From: a virus
Direction: 5' to 3' (one strand)
DNA: 64,000 bases
IMG/VR virus record: IMGVR_UViG_3300019093_000008
Coordinates: 1 to 64,000 of that record
Position 1 is the first letter of the stretch, and each line of letters begins with the position of its first letter. Of the stretch, positions 1-8,118 are shown piece by piece. Position numbers and translations under genes: made by a program. The notes beneath the pieces were generated by a model, which saw only the letters and a program-made list of their open reading frames with translations, ran no database searches and was not told the DNA's origin.

Positions 1-15
1 ATGTCTGTAAATAAG

Positions 16-53
16 TACGAAGTGCATATGGAGTATTTCTCATGCACTTCGTA
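16..53. repeat. 12-bp perfect inverted repeat (hairpin)
   Basis: Positions 16-27 and 42-53 are exact reverse complements of 12 bp separated by a 14-nt loop. The hairpin lies just past the stop codon of the minus-strand gene ending at 88. No T-run follows on either side, so it may be a factor-independent terminator without a U-tract, an RNA processing site, or a protein-binding palindrome. Confidence 0.6.
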
Positions 54-87
54 ACTTCTATTATTAATTGTTCTTTTGTCAAAATAA

Positions 88-1419
88 TTATTCTCTTGAG
101 ATACCCATACTAGATAGGAAATCGTCCAAGTCATCATCATTCAAATCATCAGAGTCATCACTAGTATTACCTTGTTTTTTATTGGTATTACCTTGTTGTT
201 TTTTGTATTCTTCATACTCTCTTTTGAGTGTTTGAGCTTCTTTCATGATTTCTTCAAATCTAGCAGTGGCTATTTTATTTTTTTCTGGTCTGGTATCAAT
301 CACATCTGCAATAATTCCTAAAAGTTCTTTCGCTTCTATTTTGAAAAGCTCTATTTCAAACCAATTTATCAAACCTTTGTTTGATGGGTCAAATATTGCG
401 TCAGGCATTGCCATTCTGAGCTTTTCTTGTACTCCAGGGCCAACTATCAATTGCATTGGTTCGTTTGATAATAAATCAGTTTGACCTAACACTTTTCTAG
501 CCATTTCTGTGTCTTTAGGATATCCATGTCTTGCATTCACCGATTTAATACCTTTTATTATCTCATGGCAAAGTATTGGAAAAATCATACCATAAGCTTT
601 AATTGTAGTATCGGCACTATCTTCTCCACCCTCATCTCCACCCTCATCTTCGCCTTCATCGTCTCCACCATCTAATTCAACTTTACCGGCAACACCTTGT
701 CCTGTTTGACTCATCATTTCAATCATTTGTTCCATTGTGAAATAGAAAAAATCATTGATTGACATTATCTTATTATAAAGAGGGTATAGTTGGGGGTCAA
801 TAGAATCTAACTCTCCTTTTACTTCAGGTTTTTTGAAAACATAGTGGCCTTTTTTAGCGGCTCCCTGAACAAGTGCGTTAATAATATTTCTCTTATGTTT
901 TTCTAACTCAAATTGTTCCTGAGGAGTTAAATCTTCAATATCAAATGATGGAATTTCTAATTTTTGTTTTTCTTCCTCATCTTCTTCATCTTCGTCTTCT
1001 TCAGGTTGATACCTAAAATTAGAAGTATCAATCGGTGTTTCATTTAAAAACATTTCTAAATTAACCCAAGATTCGTCAAATTCTGTTTCATCAAAACATA
1101 TTCTTTTGGCAAGTTCTTTTAATTCTTCTTTGTGTCTGCTCTCACGTCTCATTACATCGTAAGTGGCATTCATCATTTCACCCATTAACATTTGTTTAAC
1201 GTTAGCTGGAGACAAGTCATTAATACCTGTAACTTGTTTCAAAGCGTCAACAACGTCACCAAATCTTTTAGAAACTAATCTCTGCACATCTTCCGAACCT
1301 TTTCTCATTGCCGGATTAGAAGAATATATGTCTTGACCAGACATTAATTTTCTTTCAAGGTTAGGGTCCATTCTTTCACGTCTACCACCGTAATCTATTT
1401 GTTCTTTTATTTTTCTCAT
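88..1419 (-). CDS. Acidic virion-like protein, function unknown
   Basis: A 443-residue protein with no family I recognise. It has two strongly acidic low-complexity stretches (about residues 140-150 and 255-270, Glu/Asp/Gly) and an Asp-rich tail, separating predicted helical segments. It is the last gene of a minus-strand run in which each gene overlaps the next by 4 nt (ATGA), so it is probably translationally coupled to the 1416-2252 gene. The neighbours are low-complexity virion-like proteins, so a structural or head-internal role is a fair guess but is inference only. Confidence 0.8.
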   Translation of the reverse strand: MRKIKEQIDYGGRRERMDPNLERKLMSGQDIYSSNPAMRKGSEDVQRLVSKRFGDVVDALKQVTGINDLSPANVKQMLMGEMMNATYDVMRRESRHKEELKELAKRICFDETEFDESWVNLEMFLNETPIDTSNFRYQPEEDEDEEDEEEKQKLEIPSFDIEDLTPQEQFELEKHKRNIINALVQGAAKKGHYVFKKPEVKGELDSIDPQLYPLYNKIMSINDFFYFTMEQMIEMMSQTGQGVAGKVELDGGDDEGEDEGGDEGGEDSADTTIKAYGMIFPILCHEIIKGIKSVNARHGYPKDTEMARKVLGQTDLLSNEPMQLIVGPGVQEKLRMAMPDAIFDPSNKGLINWFEIELFKIEAKELLGIIADVIDTRPEKNKIATARFEEIMKEAQTLKREYEEYKKQQGNTNKKQGNTSDDSDDLNDDDLDDFLSSMGISRE

Positions 1420-2252
1420 TTTTTTAACATTTTCATTATTGTGTCAATTATTTTTTCCTTAGCTTCTTCAGGGTTAATATTCTTAGCCTTAGGGGCTTCT
1501 TTAACTCCGGGATTTGGATTTTTTCCAGGGCGTAAAGGAGTTTTTACCGGTGATGGTGGTTGCTTAGTTCCTGGTTTTGTTTTTGGACCAGCAGGGGCTG
1601 TAGTAGGAGAATTTTCGGAAACTTCTTTATTTTTTTTATTTGCTTTAGGAGCTTCTTTAACTCCCGGATTTGGATTTTTTCCAGGACGTAAAGGAGTTTT
1701 TACCGGTGATGGTGGTTGTTTGGTTCCTGGTTTTGTTTTAGGTTCTTTAACAGGTGCTGTTGCGGGATTTTGTTCTGACAAATATTGAACTAAATCTTGT
1801 TTAGTAATTCTTGGAGGTAAATGAGATTCAACTATTTGCATAATTTTGTTTTCTAAAAACAAAGATATTGGATTTTTACCTTCTTTCAAAGATTTTTTAA
1901 CTTGTTTAACACAACTTTCAAATTTTGCGTTTTTTCTTGGACCTAATTGTTTGCGACAAATTGCATATGGATTGTTTTTATTGTCATCATTTTCTTTAAC
2001 TTCTTCAGTAGGAGTTGCTTTAATTCCTGTAGATGTTTGTTGTATATTCATCCCTTTAGGGGCTGGAGGTAACTTAACTCCTTTTTTAACATCATCTGTT
2101 GGTACGTTATAAGAGGTTGTGGTACTTTGTGTCATTGCTTCCACTACCATTCTATTATGTAATGTACTAATCTGTGATTCTGTTAATTTTAAAACGGTTT
2201 TAGATGATAAACCCATTTCAATTAGTTCTAGAGATTTTTTGTTAATTTTCAT
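1416..2252 (-). CDS. Proline-rich repeat protein with LTESQ leader motif
   Basis: 278 residues. The N-terminal 40 residues contain LTESQISTLHNRMVVEA, matching the leader found on many proteins in this window. The second half is Pro/Lys-rich and carries two near-identical copies of a roughly 32-residue unit (TKPGTKQPPSP, then LRPGKNPNPGVKEAPKA) spaced 52 residues apart. A middle segment (CRKQLGPRKNAKFESCVKQVKKSLKEG) resembles a small conserved phage module. The protein is basic and extended, unlike its acidic neighbours. It is in the 4-nt-overlap gene run. It may be a packaged or tape-associated linker protein; function unknown. Confidence 0.8.
   Translation of the reverse strand: MKINKKSLELIEMGLSSKTVLKLTESQISTLHNRMVVEAMTQSTTTSYNVPTDDVKKGVKLPPAPKGMNIQQTSTGIKATPTEEVKENDDNKNNPYAICRKQLGPRKNAKFESCVKQVKKSLKEGKNPISLFLENKIMQIVESHLPPRITKQDLVQYLSEQNPATAPVKEPKTKPGTKQPPSPVKTPLRPGKNPNPGVKEAPKANKKNKEVSENSPTTAPAGPKTKPGTKQPPSPVKTPLRPGKNPNPGVKEAPKAKNINPEEAKEKIIDTIMKMLKK
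1487..1740. repeat. Two direct repeats of about 98 bp, period 156 bp
   Basis: The segments at about 1487-1584 and 1643-1740 are nearly identical and lie in frame in the proline-rich gene, giving the duplicated Pro-rich unit. The few differences are mostly silent, which points to recent duplication or gene conversion. Confidence 0.85.
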
Positions 2253-2638
2253 ATATCATTTTTTTTTTCAAATTCAAGAATTAAATCTTTCTCGTATAAT
2301 TTATCTTTTATTGTTTTTTCTTCTTCTCCAAATTTAAAAACAATTCTTTTTGAATTATTTGATTCATCTGTTTCCCATGCTAATGCAATTATATCATCCA
2401 TTGCGTCCATCATAGAAAAAAAATCTGAATTTTGAATTAACTCTAATTTTATATCTGTGTTTTTCAAAATTCCAACTTTTTTAATATATTTTAATTCAGG
2501 AGGATTTGGATACGAATTACATGGTTTACTTTCCCATAATTCGCCCCAAACTTCTAAAGAATCTGAGAATATGAATTCATACATATTATCGCCTTTATAA
2601 TTTGGTCCTAACCCATTTATATATATCAAATAACTCAT
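2249..2638 (-). CDS. Hypothetical protein, 129 aa
   Basis: Mixed alpha/beta composition with no signal peptide or membrane segment. No family recognised. It overlaps both neighbours by 4 nt in the minus-strand virion-like run, so co-expression is likely. The N-terminus reads like a small globular fold (YEFIFSDSLEVWGELWES) resembling assembly or baseplate-type small proteins, but that is only an impression. Confidence 0.75.
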   Translation of the reverse strand: MSYLIYINGLGPNYKGDNMYEFIFSDSLEVWGELWESKPCNSYPNPPELKYIKKVGILKNTDIKLELIQNSDFFSMMDAMDDIIALAWETDESNNSKRIVFKFGEEEKTIKDKLYEKDLILEFEKKNDI

Positions 2639-3858
2639 ATTACAAATCCCTCAGGTGTTATTTTAAATTGACCTGTTTTACCTTCAAAAACTAAGTTTTT
2701 CTTGTTTGTTTTTCCTAAAAAATTAAAATTTGAATTTTCTTCTAAAAATTTTTGAGAAGACAATTCTTGTTCTATAGTCTCACTCATTTTTTTAACAGAA
2801 TCCATTTTATTTTTTATATTAGATTTTTTGGCAACTTTTTTTTGATTTGAAATTCTTTTTTCTGACTCACTAATTTCAAAATACTTTGAAAGTACTTTAT
2901 CAATTTTAGATTCACCAAAAATGTGGTCTAAAATTGCTCCGTGGCCATAATCTTCTTCCATTTCAGATTCAACAGGAACATCCATATCAGCTTGAACATC
3001 TTCAACTTCAGAATCCCCCGTAATATCTTCATCACTCATATCCATATCGTCATCACCCATATCCATGTCCTCATCTGATTCAAATTTAGAAAGAATATCT
3101 TCTTTATCTTCTTCAGACAAATTAGCCAAATCAACTGAAGACAATACCATGTTTATTACATATTTTATGTTTTCAGATGTTAGACCCTTGTCACCTTCAT
3201 ATTCTCTTATTTTTTGAGTTAACTTTCCTGTTAACTTTTGAATCATTTTAAAAGTAACTTCATCTGATGTCATTCCATTATTCATTCCACCCATTTCATC
3301 ATCTGAAGGCATTTCATCATCTAAAGGCATTTCATCATCCATTCCTACCATTTCATTATCTGAAGGCATTTCTTCTGAAGGTACTCCAGATTCAGGTGAA
3401 GGTGGTAATTCGGGTGAAGGAACTGCCGGAGGTGCTGCTGGCGGTGCAGGAACATCGTCCATTTCAGGCTCAGCCGGAGTTGGTCTTTTTAAAACAAATT
3501 TCTTTTGTTCTCCAAATAGGCTAGTACCTTCTTCGGTTTCTGTTAAACGATTAATTTCTTTTGACATTAAATTTAATCTTTTTAACGCCTGAGAATATGA
3601 AGAATAATACTTTCTATTCTTCATAGGCTCAATATAATCTGTTTTAGATTCTGAAATGGTTTTTTTTATGATATATCCTGATTTTTCTTTTACAATTTGA
3701 TATTCATTTCCATCAGAAAATCCAATTGAAAATTCGGTTGTACTATGTTCATTAAGATTAACAGGGACAACTTCATTATATCTGGCAATCTCCATTATTC
3801 TTTTAATTTTATCTTGACCTGTTAATTTTTCGCTTCCTATTGGTTTTAAGTCTGCCAT
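2635..3858 (-). CDS. Acidic Met/Asp-repeat virion-like protein
   Basis: 407 residues. After a basic N-terminal domain (residues 1-110) there is a Pro/Ala-rich linker, then tandem DDEMPxDDEM-type repeats and a DDDMDMSDED stretch, then a charged C-terminus ending in a small beta-type segment (FLGKTNKKNLVFEGKTGQFKITPEGFVI). The N-terminus (IGSEKLTGQDKIKRIMEIARYNE) weakly resembles the leader seen elsewhere, with Ile-Met-Glu at a possible cut site. Such acidic modular proteins are common among head and internal proteins of large phages; the role here is unknown. Confidence 0.8.
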   Translation of the reverse strand: MADLKPIGSEKLTGQDKIKRIMEIARYNEVVPVNLNEHSTTEFSIGFSDGNEYQIVKEKSGYIIKKTISESKTDYIEPMKNRKYYSSYSQALKRLNLMSKEINRLTETEEGTSLFGEQKKFVLKRPTPAEPEMDDVPAPPAAPPAVPSPELPPSPESGVPSEEMPSDNEMVGMDDEMPLDDEMPSDDEMGGMNNGMTSDEVTFKMIQKLTGKLTQKIREYEGDKGLTSENIKYVINMVLSSVDLANLSEEDKEDILSKFESDEDMDMGDDDMDMSDEDITGDSEVEDVQADMDVPVESEMEEDYGHGAILDHIFGESKIDKVLSKYFEISESEKRISNQKKVAKKSNIKNKMDSVKKMSETIEQELSSQKFLEENSNFNFLGKTNKKNLVFEGKTGQFKITPEGFVI

Positions 3859-3881
3859 ATTATTATAATTTTTTTTTATTT

Positions 3882-4682
3882 TTAGTTATTTAATCCATTA
3901 AATCCACCCAATTTCACGGCACTTAAGTCAATTACCCAACCTCTAGTTCCCTCAACGTAAGCCTGAGGATGTGGAACATTTCCCAAAGTTGCATCCCATG
4001 TACCACCACTATAGCTACCTTCCATCTGATTTGTATATTCATATTGTACGTTAACGTAGGTTGTACCTATACTAGTTTGACTTGGTGTTATCGTTGGTGT
4101 TGGTGTTGGAGTTGCGGTCTTTGTTGGTGTTGGAGTTGAGGTCTTTGTTGGTGTTGGGGTGTTAGTTGATGTAACTGTAGGTGTTACTGTTGTTGTTGGT
4201 GTAACTGTAGGTGTTACTGTTGTTGTTGGTGTAACTGTAGGTGTTACTGTTCTTGTTGGTGTAATACTTGGTGTAATACTTGGTGTAATACTTGGTGTAA
4301 TACTTGGTGTGGGAGTTAATGTTCTTGTTGGTGTTATAGTTGGTGTACTAGTTGTAGTTACAGTTGGCGTTGGAGTTGGAGTTCTCGTTGTTGTAGGAGT
4401 AATTGTAGGAGTAATTGTAGGAGTTGGTGTTGGTGTCGGAGTTGGGTTTGCGGCCAAACAAGTTTGACAATCTCCATAATTCGTACCTAAAGGACCCGAA
4501 ACTTCGTCAACTCCTGTTGAAGGTTCTGCTGTGTCCACAATTTCATAACAACCTTTAGCGGTTGCTCCTGTGAAATTAAGATAATAATTACCACCGACTA
4601 CTGGAAGAGTAGTAGAACTGAATTCTATATTCAATGCTGACCCTCCAGCACAAGGGGCGACGAGATATGTGACTAAAGCCAT
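3882..4682 (-). CDS. Thr-Pro-rich surface or fibre-like protein
   Basis: 266 residues: a beta-rich N-terminal domain (1-95), a central stretch of about 115 residues made almost only of TPTPTPT/ITPS/TVTPT units, and a C-terminal beta-rich domain (about 212-266, with SYSGGTWDATLG). The layout of two globular ends joined by a stiff mucin-like Thr-Pro rod fits a head decoration or tail fibre protein. Thr-Pro tracts are frequent O-glycosylation targets in Bacteroidota, which may matter given the glycosyltransferases in this window. First gene of the minus-strand run ending at 88. Confidence 0.75.
   Translation of the reverse strand: MALVTYLVAPCAGGSALNIEFSSTTLPVVGGNYYLNFTGATAKGCYEIVDTAEPSTGVDEVSGPLGTNYGDCQTCLAANPTPTPTPTPTITPTITPTTTRTPTPTPTVTTTSTPTITPTRTLTPTPSITPSITPSITPSITPTRTVTPTVTPTTTVTPTVTPTTTVTPTVTSTNTPTPTKTSTPTPTKTATPTPTPTITPSQTSIGTTYVNVQYEYTNQMEGSYSGGTWDATLGNVPHPQAYVEGTRGWVIDLSAVKLGGFNGLNN
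4085..4440. repeat. Short tandem repeats encoding the Thr-Pro rod
   Basis: Repeats of 12-30 bp such as GGTGTAACTGTAGGTGTTAC and GGTGTAATACTT (the latter four times in a row near 4260-4310). Copy number can expand or shrink by slippage, giving length variation of the rod. Confidence 0.85.
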
Positions 4683-4743
4683 TTTATTTTTTCTTTATAA
4701 ATATATGATTAAAGAGAATAATTTAAGTTTATCTTGAGTCTGT

Positions 4744-6342
4744 TTAATATTTAGATAGAACTGGTTCAGTAAATTTTGATATTCCTCTAACCAATTGTTT
4801 TAATTTTGATTCATAGTTTTCACCTGACGCATATCTATGTCCTGAACTATTTACAAAATTATTTAACAAATCCTCAGGTTTTTTATTTGTCAAATATTTT
4901 CTGGTTATTAAATCGTAGTATAAACAAACACCATCTCTAACCGATGTTTGATAACTATTTGACCCGGTATCAACATTACCAACATTAAAAGGATTTTTAG
5001 TTTTTCTTGGTCTTACATTTGGGTCAGTTGATAAACCTCCCTCTAATGATAATTGAGCTAAAGCCAATTCAGGTGGAACATATCCTTTTGATAGATGTAG
5101 TTTAGCACATCTTGCCATCATATCTCCTGTCACACCTGCACTACTATTTCTTGAATCAATAAAAGACTGACAAATATCTCTATACGAGCTATACCCTTGT
5201 TCAGTTGTTAAGTCCAAATAGGTAAAATCACCAACTGTACCGTATTGCTCTATTTTGGTACTAATGTCTGAATCTTTAAAACGATTAATCACTAGTAAAG
5301 AAATTAATGTTTTAACAAAATCAGTATTAACAACACCTGTTACTGATAAATTATTTGCTTTTTGAAAATTTTCAACAGATTTTTTTGTTTCAGGTCCAAA
5401 TTTACCATCAACCCCCCATTTAGGTAATTTAAATTTAAGAAACTCTAATCCTTTTTGTATTAGTCTAACAATTTCAGAATAAGGTATTTTTTGACCTGGG
5501 GTGTATTCGTATTTTAATCTATCATCGGCAAAATCTTTAAGGTCTTTCAGATATTCTGAATCATTAAATATTTTTAAAATGTCGTCTTTGGTTGAAATGA
5601 TTTGTTCTTGTATATTTCTCTCAACAGATAATTCTTTATCTATATTTTTATTTAAAGCGTCAAATAGTTTTTCAATATGTCCTGACCTTCTTAAAAATTT
5701 AAAGACCAAATTTTCATAAGATAATTCACCTTCTTTATCCAATCCAGACTTTCTATATTCTTTAAGTTTAGACTTTAAAGTTTCTAGTTTCTTACCATCT
5801 CTATCTTTAGAATTTGAAATAGTTTTTTCTATTTTTTCAATCCAACAATCTATTTTTTGAACAAGGATTTTTTTATCAATATCGGGAGATTCTTTTTTTG
5901 GTTTATGCAACCACTCATCATTAATTATTGAATATACTCCAGAACTTGTGTGTTCTTCTTCTGAATCTTGAGCATATAACTCAACATCATATCCATAAAT
6001 TTTGATGTCATGAGATTCATTAAATATGAATTTTCTTGCATCAAATAGTTCTTTATGAACTTTATCCTTTTTACCGAATTGTTTAAAATCAATTATAATG
6101 TGTAAATCAAAATCAGAATATTCAGACCAATTATAGTTGGATAAAGACCCCGTTAAAATAATATCATCAACAAAAATATCTTCACCCAAATAATCAATAA
6201 ATTTTTCGGCAATTTTCATCAAGGCACTTTTCACCTTGGACTTCATTTTTGAAGTTTCTACATCATCGGGATTATCCCAAATCTTAGGATTTAGAGTATC
6301 TTGTAACGAAAAGCTTTTTAGTATTTTAGTAAATTCTCCCAT
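4744..6342 (-). CDS. Nucleotidyltransferase fused to peptidoglycan-binding and glucosaminidase-like domains
   Basis: 532 residues with three recognisable parts. Residues about 45-130 look like a minimal nucleotidyltransferase: GS at 65-66, the DFDLH metal motif at 77-81, and a later acidic beta strand (YDVELYAQD). Residues about 285-345 match a PG_binding_1 repeat (VDGKFGPETKKSVENFQKANNLSVTG). Residues about 415-520 resemble a FlgJ/GH73-like muramidase (ALAQLSLEGG, NPFNVGN). Cell-wall cleavage at entry or a tail-tip role fits the C-terminus; why a nucleotidyltransferase is attached is unclear. Confidence 0.8.
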   Translation of the reverse strand: MGEFTKILKSFSLQDTLNPKIWDNPDDVETSKMKSKVKSALMKIAEKFIDYLGEDIFVDDIILTGSLSNYNWSEYSDFDLHIIIDFKQFGKKDKVHKELFDARKFIFNESHDIKIYGYDVELYAQDSEEEHTSSGVYSIINDEWLHKPKKESPDIDKKILVQKIDCWIEKIEKTISNSKDRDGKKLETLKSKLKEYRKSGLDKEGELSYENLVFKFLRRSGHIEKLFDALNKNIDKELSVERNIQEQIISTKDDILKIFNDSEYLKDLKDFADDRLKYEYTPGQKIPYSEIVRLIQKGLEFLKFKLPKWGVDGKFGPETKKSVENFQKANNLSVTGVVNTDFVKTLISLLVINRFKDSDISTKIEQYGTVGDFTYLDLTTEQGYSSYRDICQSFIDSRNSSAGVTGDMMARCAKLHLSKGYVPPELALAQLSLEGGLSTDPNVRPRKTKNPFNVGNVDTGSNSYQTSVRDGVCLYYDLITRKYLTNKKPEDLLNNFVNSSGHRYASGENYESKLKQLVRGISKFTEPVLSKY

Positions 6343-6363
6343 GACATATAAATACCCAAAAAA

Positions 6364-6606
6364 TCAGAGTTTTTTATATTTGAAATTTTTTGAAATTTCT
6401 GTTGTGAAAAATTTACCCTGAGATTCTGATTTTCTGAATTTAGTATAGATTTGGTGGGGAACCTCATCGTATTCGTACTTTAAATTGTTATTAAATTCTA
6501 TAACCAATTTTTTTGTCTCGGTGTCGTATTCTGTCTTCTTAATGTTTGAAGATTTAATTTCGTTAATTATCTTCGTCCCTCTTATTTCTTCTCTTGTTAT
6601 TGCCAT
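6364..6606 (-). CDS. KTSC-domain protein
   Basis: 80 residues. The second half fits the KTSC domain pattern: VIEFNNNLKYEYDEVPHQIY followed by FRKSESQGKFFTTEI and a C-terminal aromatic/basic tail. KTSC domains occur alone in many bacteria and phages and at the C-terminus of some lysyl-tRNA synthetases; a nucleic-acid-related role is assumed but unproven. It overlaps the next upstream minus gene by 44 nt. Confidence 0.8.
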   Translation of the reverse strand: MAITREEIRGTKIINEIKSSNIKKTEYDTETKKLVIEFNNNLKYEYDEVPHQIYTKFRKSESQGKFFTTEISKNFKYKKL

Positions 6607-6895
6607 TTTTTAAAGGTGTTAATTCATCAATTTTAGTAAGAAATGGGCGTAAGTAATTATTAAATTCTTGTTGGGTAATATCGAGACCTAAATCACTAAT
6701 ATTTTGAAAAATTTTTACCATATTATAGCGAAAATCACCTCTTAATTCCATCATTTCGGTACCATAATACGGTGGGTTTTCCAAATCTGACTGAGTCCAT
6801 TCATTTAATTGAAACCATCTCCTTAATTTAAGATATACTTCAAGAATAGGTTTAATTGCGTCGGTTTTTTCAATATATTTTTGCCACATCTTCAT
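6563..6895 (-). CDS. Hypothetical protein, 110 aa
   Basis: Start taken at the ATG at 6895 (MKMWQKYIEK); the longer frame would run into the divergent gene at 6906 and its extra residues look non-coding. Helical, with a basic C-terminus (NGNNKRRNKRDED). No family recognised. The reverse start faces the plus-strand gene at 6906, leaving only 10 bp between them. Confidence 0.65.
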   Translation of the reverse strand: MKMWQKYIEKTDAIKPILEVYLKLRRWFQLNEWTQSDLENPPYYGTEMMELRGDFRYNMVKIFQNISDLGLDITQQEFNNYLRPFLTKIDELTPLKNGNNKRRNKRDEDN

Positions 6896-6905
6896 AATTA
6901 TAAAT

Positions 6906-7457
6906 ATGCAAATACAAGAATTAGGTACTAAAGAAAAAGAAATGTTCGGTAGTGGTATTGAACATACCATTTATGCGTCAAAAAGTAATCCAAATGTTAT
7001 TTTTAAAGTAGGTCACAAAGATACTGTGGATGAATGGTTTGAAGTGTTCAAATCTAATCCTGAAATTTTTCCAAAAGTTTTTAGGGCAGGTAAAATGCAG
7101 GATGAGGACATATATTATGTTGAGTTAGAAAAATTGGATACCAAGAAATTTGAGAATGATTGGGATGATTTAGAATTGGCAATGGAAGATGTTGGGGTAC
7201 TTGATGTTGATACGGGCGAAAGTTTTGTTGATTTATATATGAATAATGGTTCAAACTCGTCCGTATTTGTTGAAGTAGGTAAAAAATTGGCCAAACATGA
7301 TAAAGAAGTTTATAATTTTTTCATAGAGTTTTTAACTGTGATTAAAAATTGTGAAAGGGCGATACTAAAAGTTAAAGGAAAAGACACAATTGTTGATGCT
7401 CACAAATATAACTTTGGTTACGGGTCAGATGGAAAAATTAAATGTTTAGATTTATAA
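6906..7457 (+). CDS. Small kinase-like-fold protein
   Basis: 183 residues. The N-terminus (FGSGIEHTIYASKSNPNVIFKVG) resembles a Gly-rich loop plus the beta3 lysine of protein-kinase-like folds, and the C-terminus (DAHKYNFGYGSDGKIKCLDL) resembles a degenerate catalytic loop with Asn and a metal-binding Asp. The spacing is short for a kinase and the HxD motif is altered, so it may be a reduced or inactive kinase-like protein. Followed directly by a strong terminator. Confidence 0.7.
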   Translation: MQIQELGTKEKEMFGSGIEHTIYASKSNPNVIFKVGHKDTVDEWFEVFKSNPEIFPKVFRAGKMQDEDIYYVELEKLDTKKFENDWDDLELAMEDVGVLDVDTGESFVDLYMNNGSNSSVFVEVGKKLAKHDKEVYNFFIEFLTVIKNCERAILKVKGKDTIVDAHKYNFGYGSDGKIKCLDL

Positions 7458-7485
7458 AAAAACCCTCCATTACGGAGGGTTTTGT
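7458..7485. terminator. Bidirectional intrinsic terminator
   Basis: AACCCTCC-attac-GGAGGGTT flanked by A-run and T-run; serves the convergent genes ending at 7457 and 7487. Confidence 0.85.
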
Positions 7486-7486
7486 T

Positions 7487-7903
7487 TTACATAAGGTTAA
7501 TCCTATTTTTCTTTTTTTGGGCTTCTTTTTTGAAACTTGGGATATACACGGTAAGAATTCCGTCTTCTACTGTTGCCTCCAATGTTGAAGATTCATAAAG
7601 ATTATTAAGTTCAATTCTACGATTAATCTTTTTTTCTTTTTCTTCACCATTCATTTTATACTTTCTGATACCCTCAATTACAAGTTCAGAACCTTCAATT
7701 AGAACATCTAAATTAGTCTTGTTAAATCCGGGAACCTCAAAGTGAAGATATGCACCATCTTTCACAGTATTAATCTCGTAGTCTTCAATTTTTTCATTTT
7801 TACTTGTAGGAACAATTCTGTATGTTTTATACGTACTGCTAGTAGTACCGTTTGGATTAAATAATTGTTCAAACATTCTGTCTAAATCTTCATAATAATT
7901 CAT
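7487..7903 (-). CDS. Small heat-shock protein, Hsp20/alpha-crystallin family
   Basis: 138 residues from the ATG at 7903 (MNYYEDLDRMFEQLF); an upstream in-frame ATG adds residues that look untranslated. The alpha-crystallin domain (about 45-125) shows the usual pattern: LHFEVPGFNKTNLDVLIEG, then RRIELNN, then LEATVEDGILTVYIP with the GxLxxxxP-type beta9 motif. It is an ATP-independent holdase. Divergent from the ClpC gene with a repeated motif between them, suggesting shared stress-type control within the phage. Confidence 0.92.
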   Translation of the reverse strand: MNYYEDLDRMFEQLFNPNGTTSSTYKTYRIVPTSKNEKIEDYEINTVKDGAYLHFEVPGFNKTNLDVLIEGSELVIEGIRKYKMNGEEKEKKINRRIELNNLYESSTLEATVEDGILTVYIPSFKKEAQKKKNRINLM

Positions 7904-7972
7904 AATAGTTTTTTTTTTTAATTTATTTATTTTACGTAAATAAGTCAAACAAAATGCCATTAAATTTATTAC

Positions 7973-8022
7973 GACATATTGTCATATAAAATATATACAT
8001 ACTGACATATAGTCATATAAAA
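7973..8022. promoter_or_regulatory. Paired operator-like direct repeats between hsp20 and clpC
   Basis: Two copies of GACATATnGTCATATAAAA at 7973-7991 and 8004-8022, 31 bp apart centre to centre (about three helical turns). Each contains the palindrome GAC-N5-GTC. They sit between two divergent chaperone genes, so a shared operator is a good inference. Confidence 0.6.
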
Positions 8023-8051
8023 ATATTTTTTCCTGCAAATTTGACAATTTG

Positions 8052-8083
8052 TTTGTTAGTGTCCAAAAATTGATGGATATTTG
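8052..8083 (+). promoter_or_regulatory. Bacteroidota-type promoter for clpC
   Basis: TTTG (8052-8055), 20-nt spacer, GATATTTG (8076-8083): one mismatch to TAnnTTTG. The clpC start lies 36 nt downstream. Confidence 0.6.
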
Positions 8084-8118
8084 TGTCTGAAATCAATAAA
8101 CCAAAAAAATCATAAAAT

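Noticed and set aside
1487-1740. CRISPR array
   Set aside because: Only two long in-frame copies without spacers of defined length; no cas genes.
4159-4467. Plus-strand ORF of Gly-Val repeats
   Set aside because: Antisense of the Thr-Pro rod; composition is forced by the repeats.
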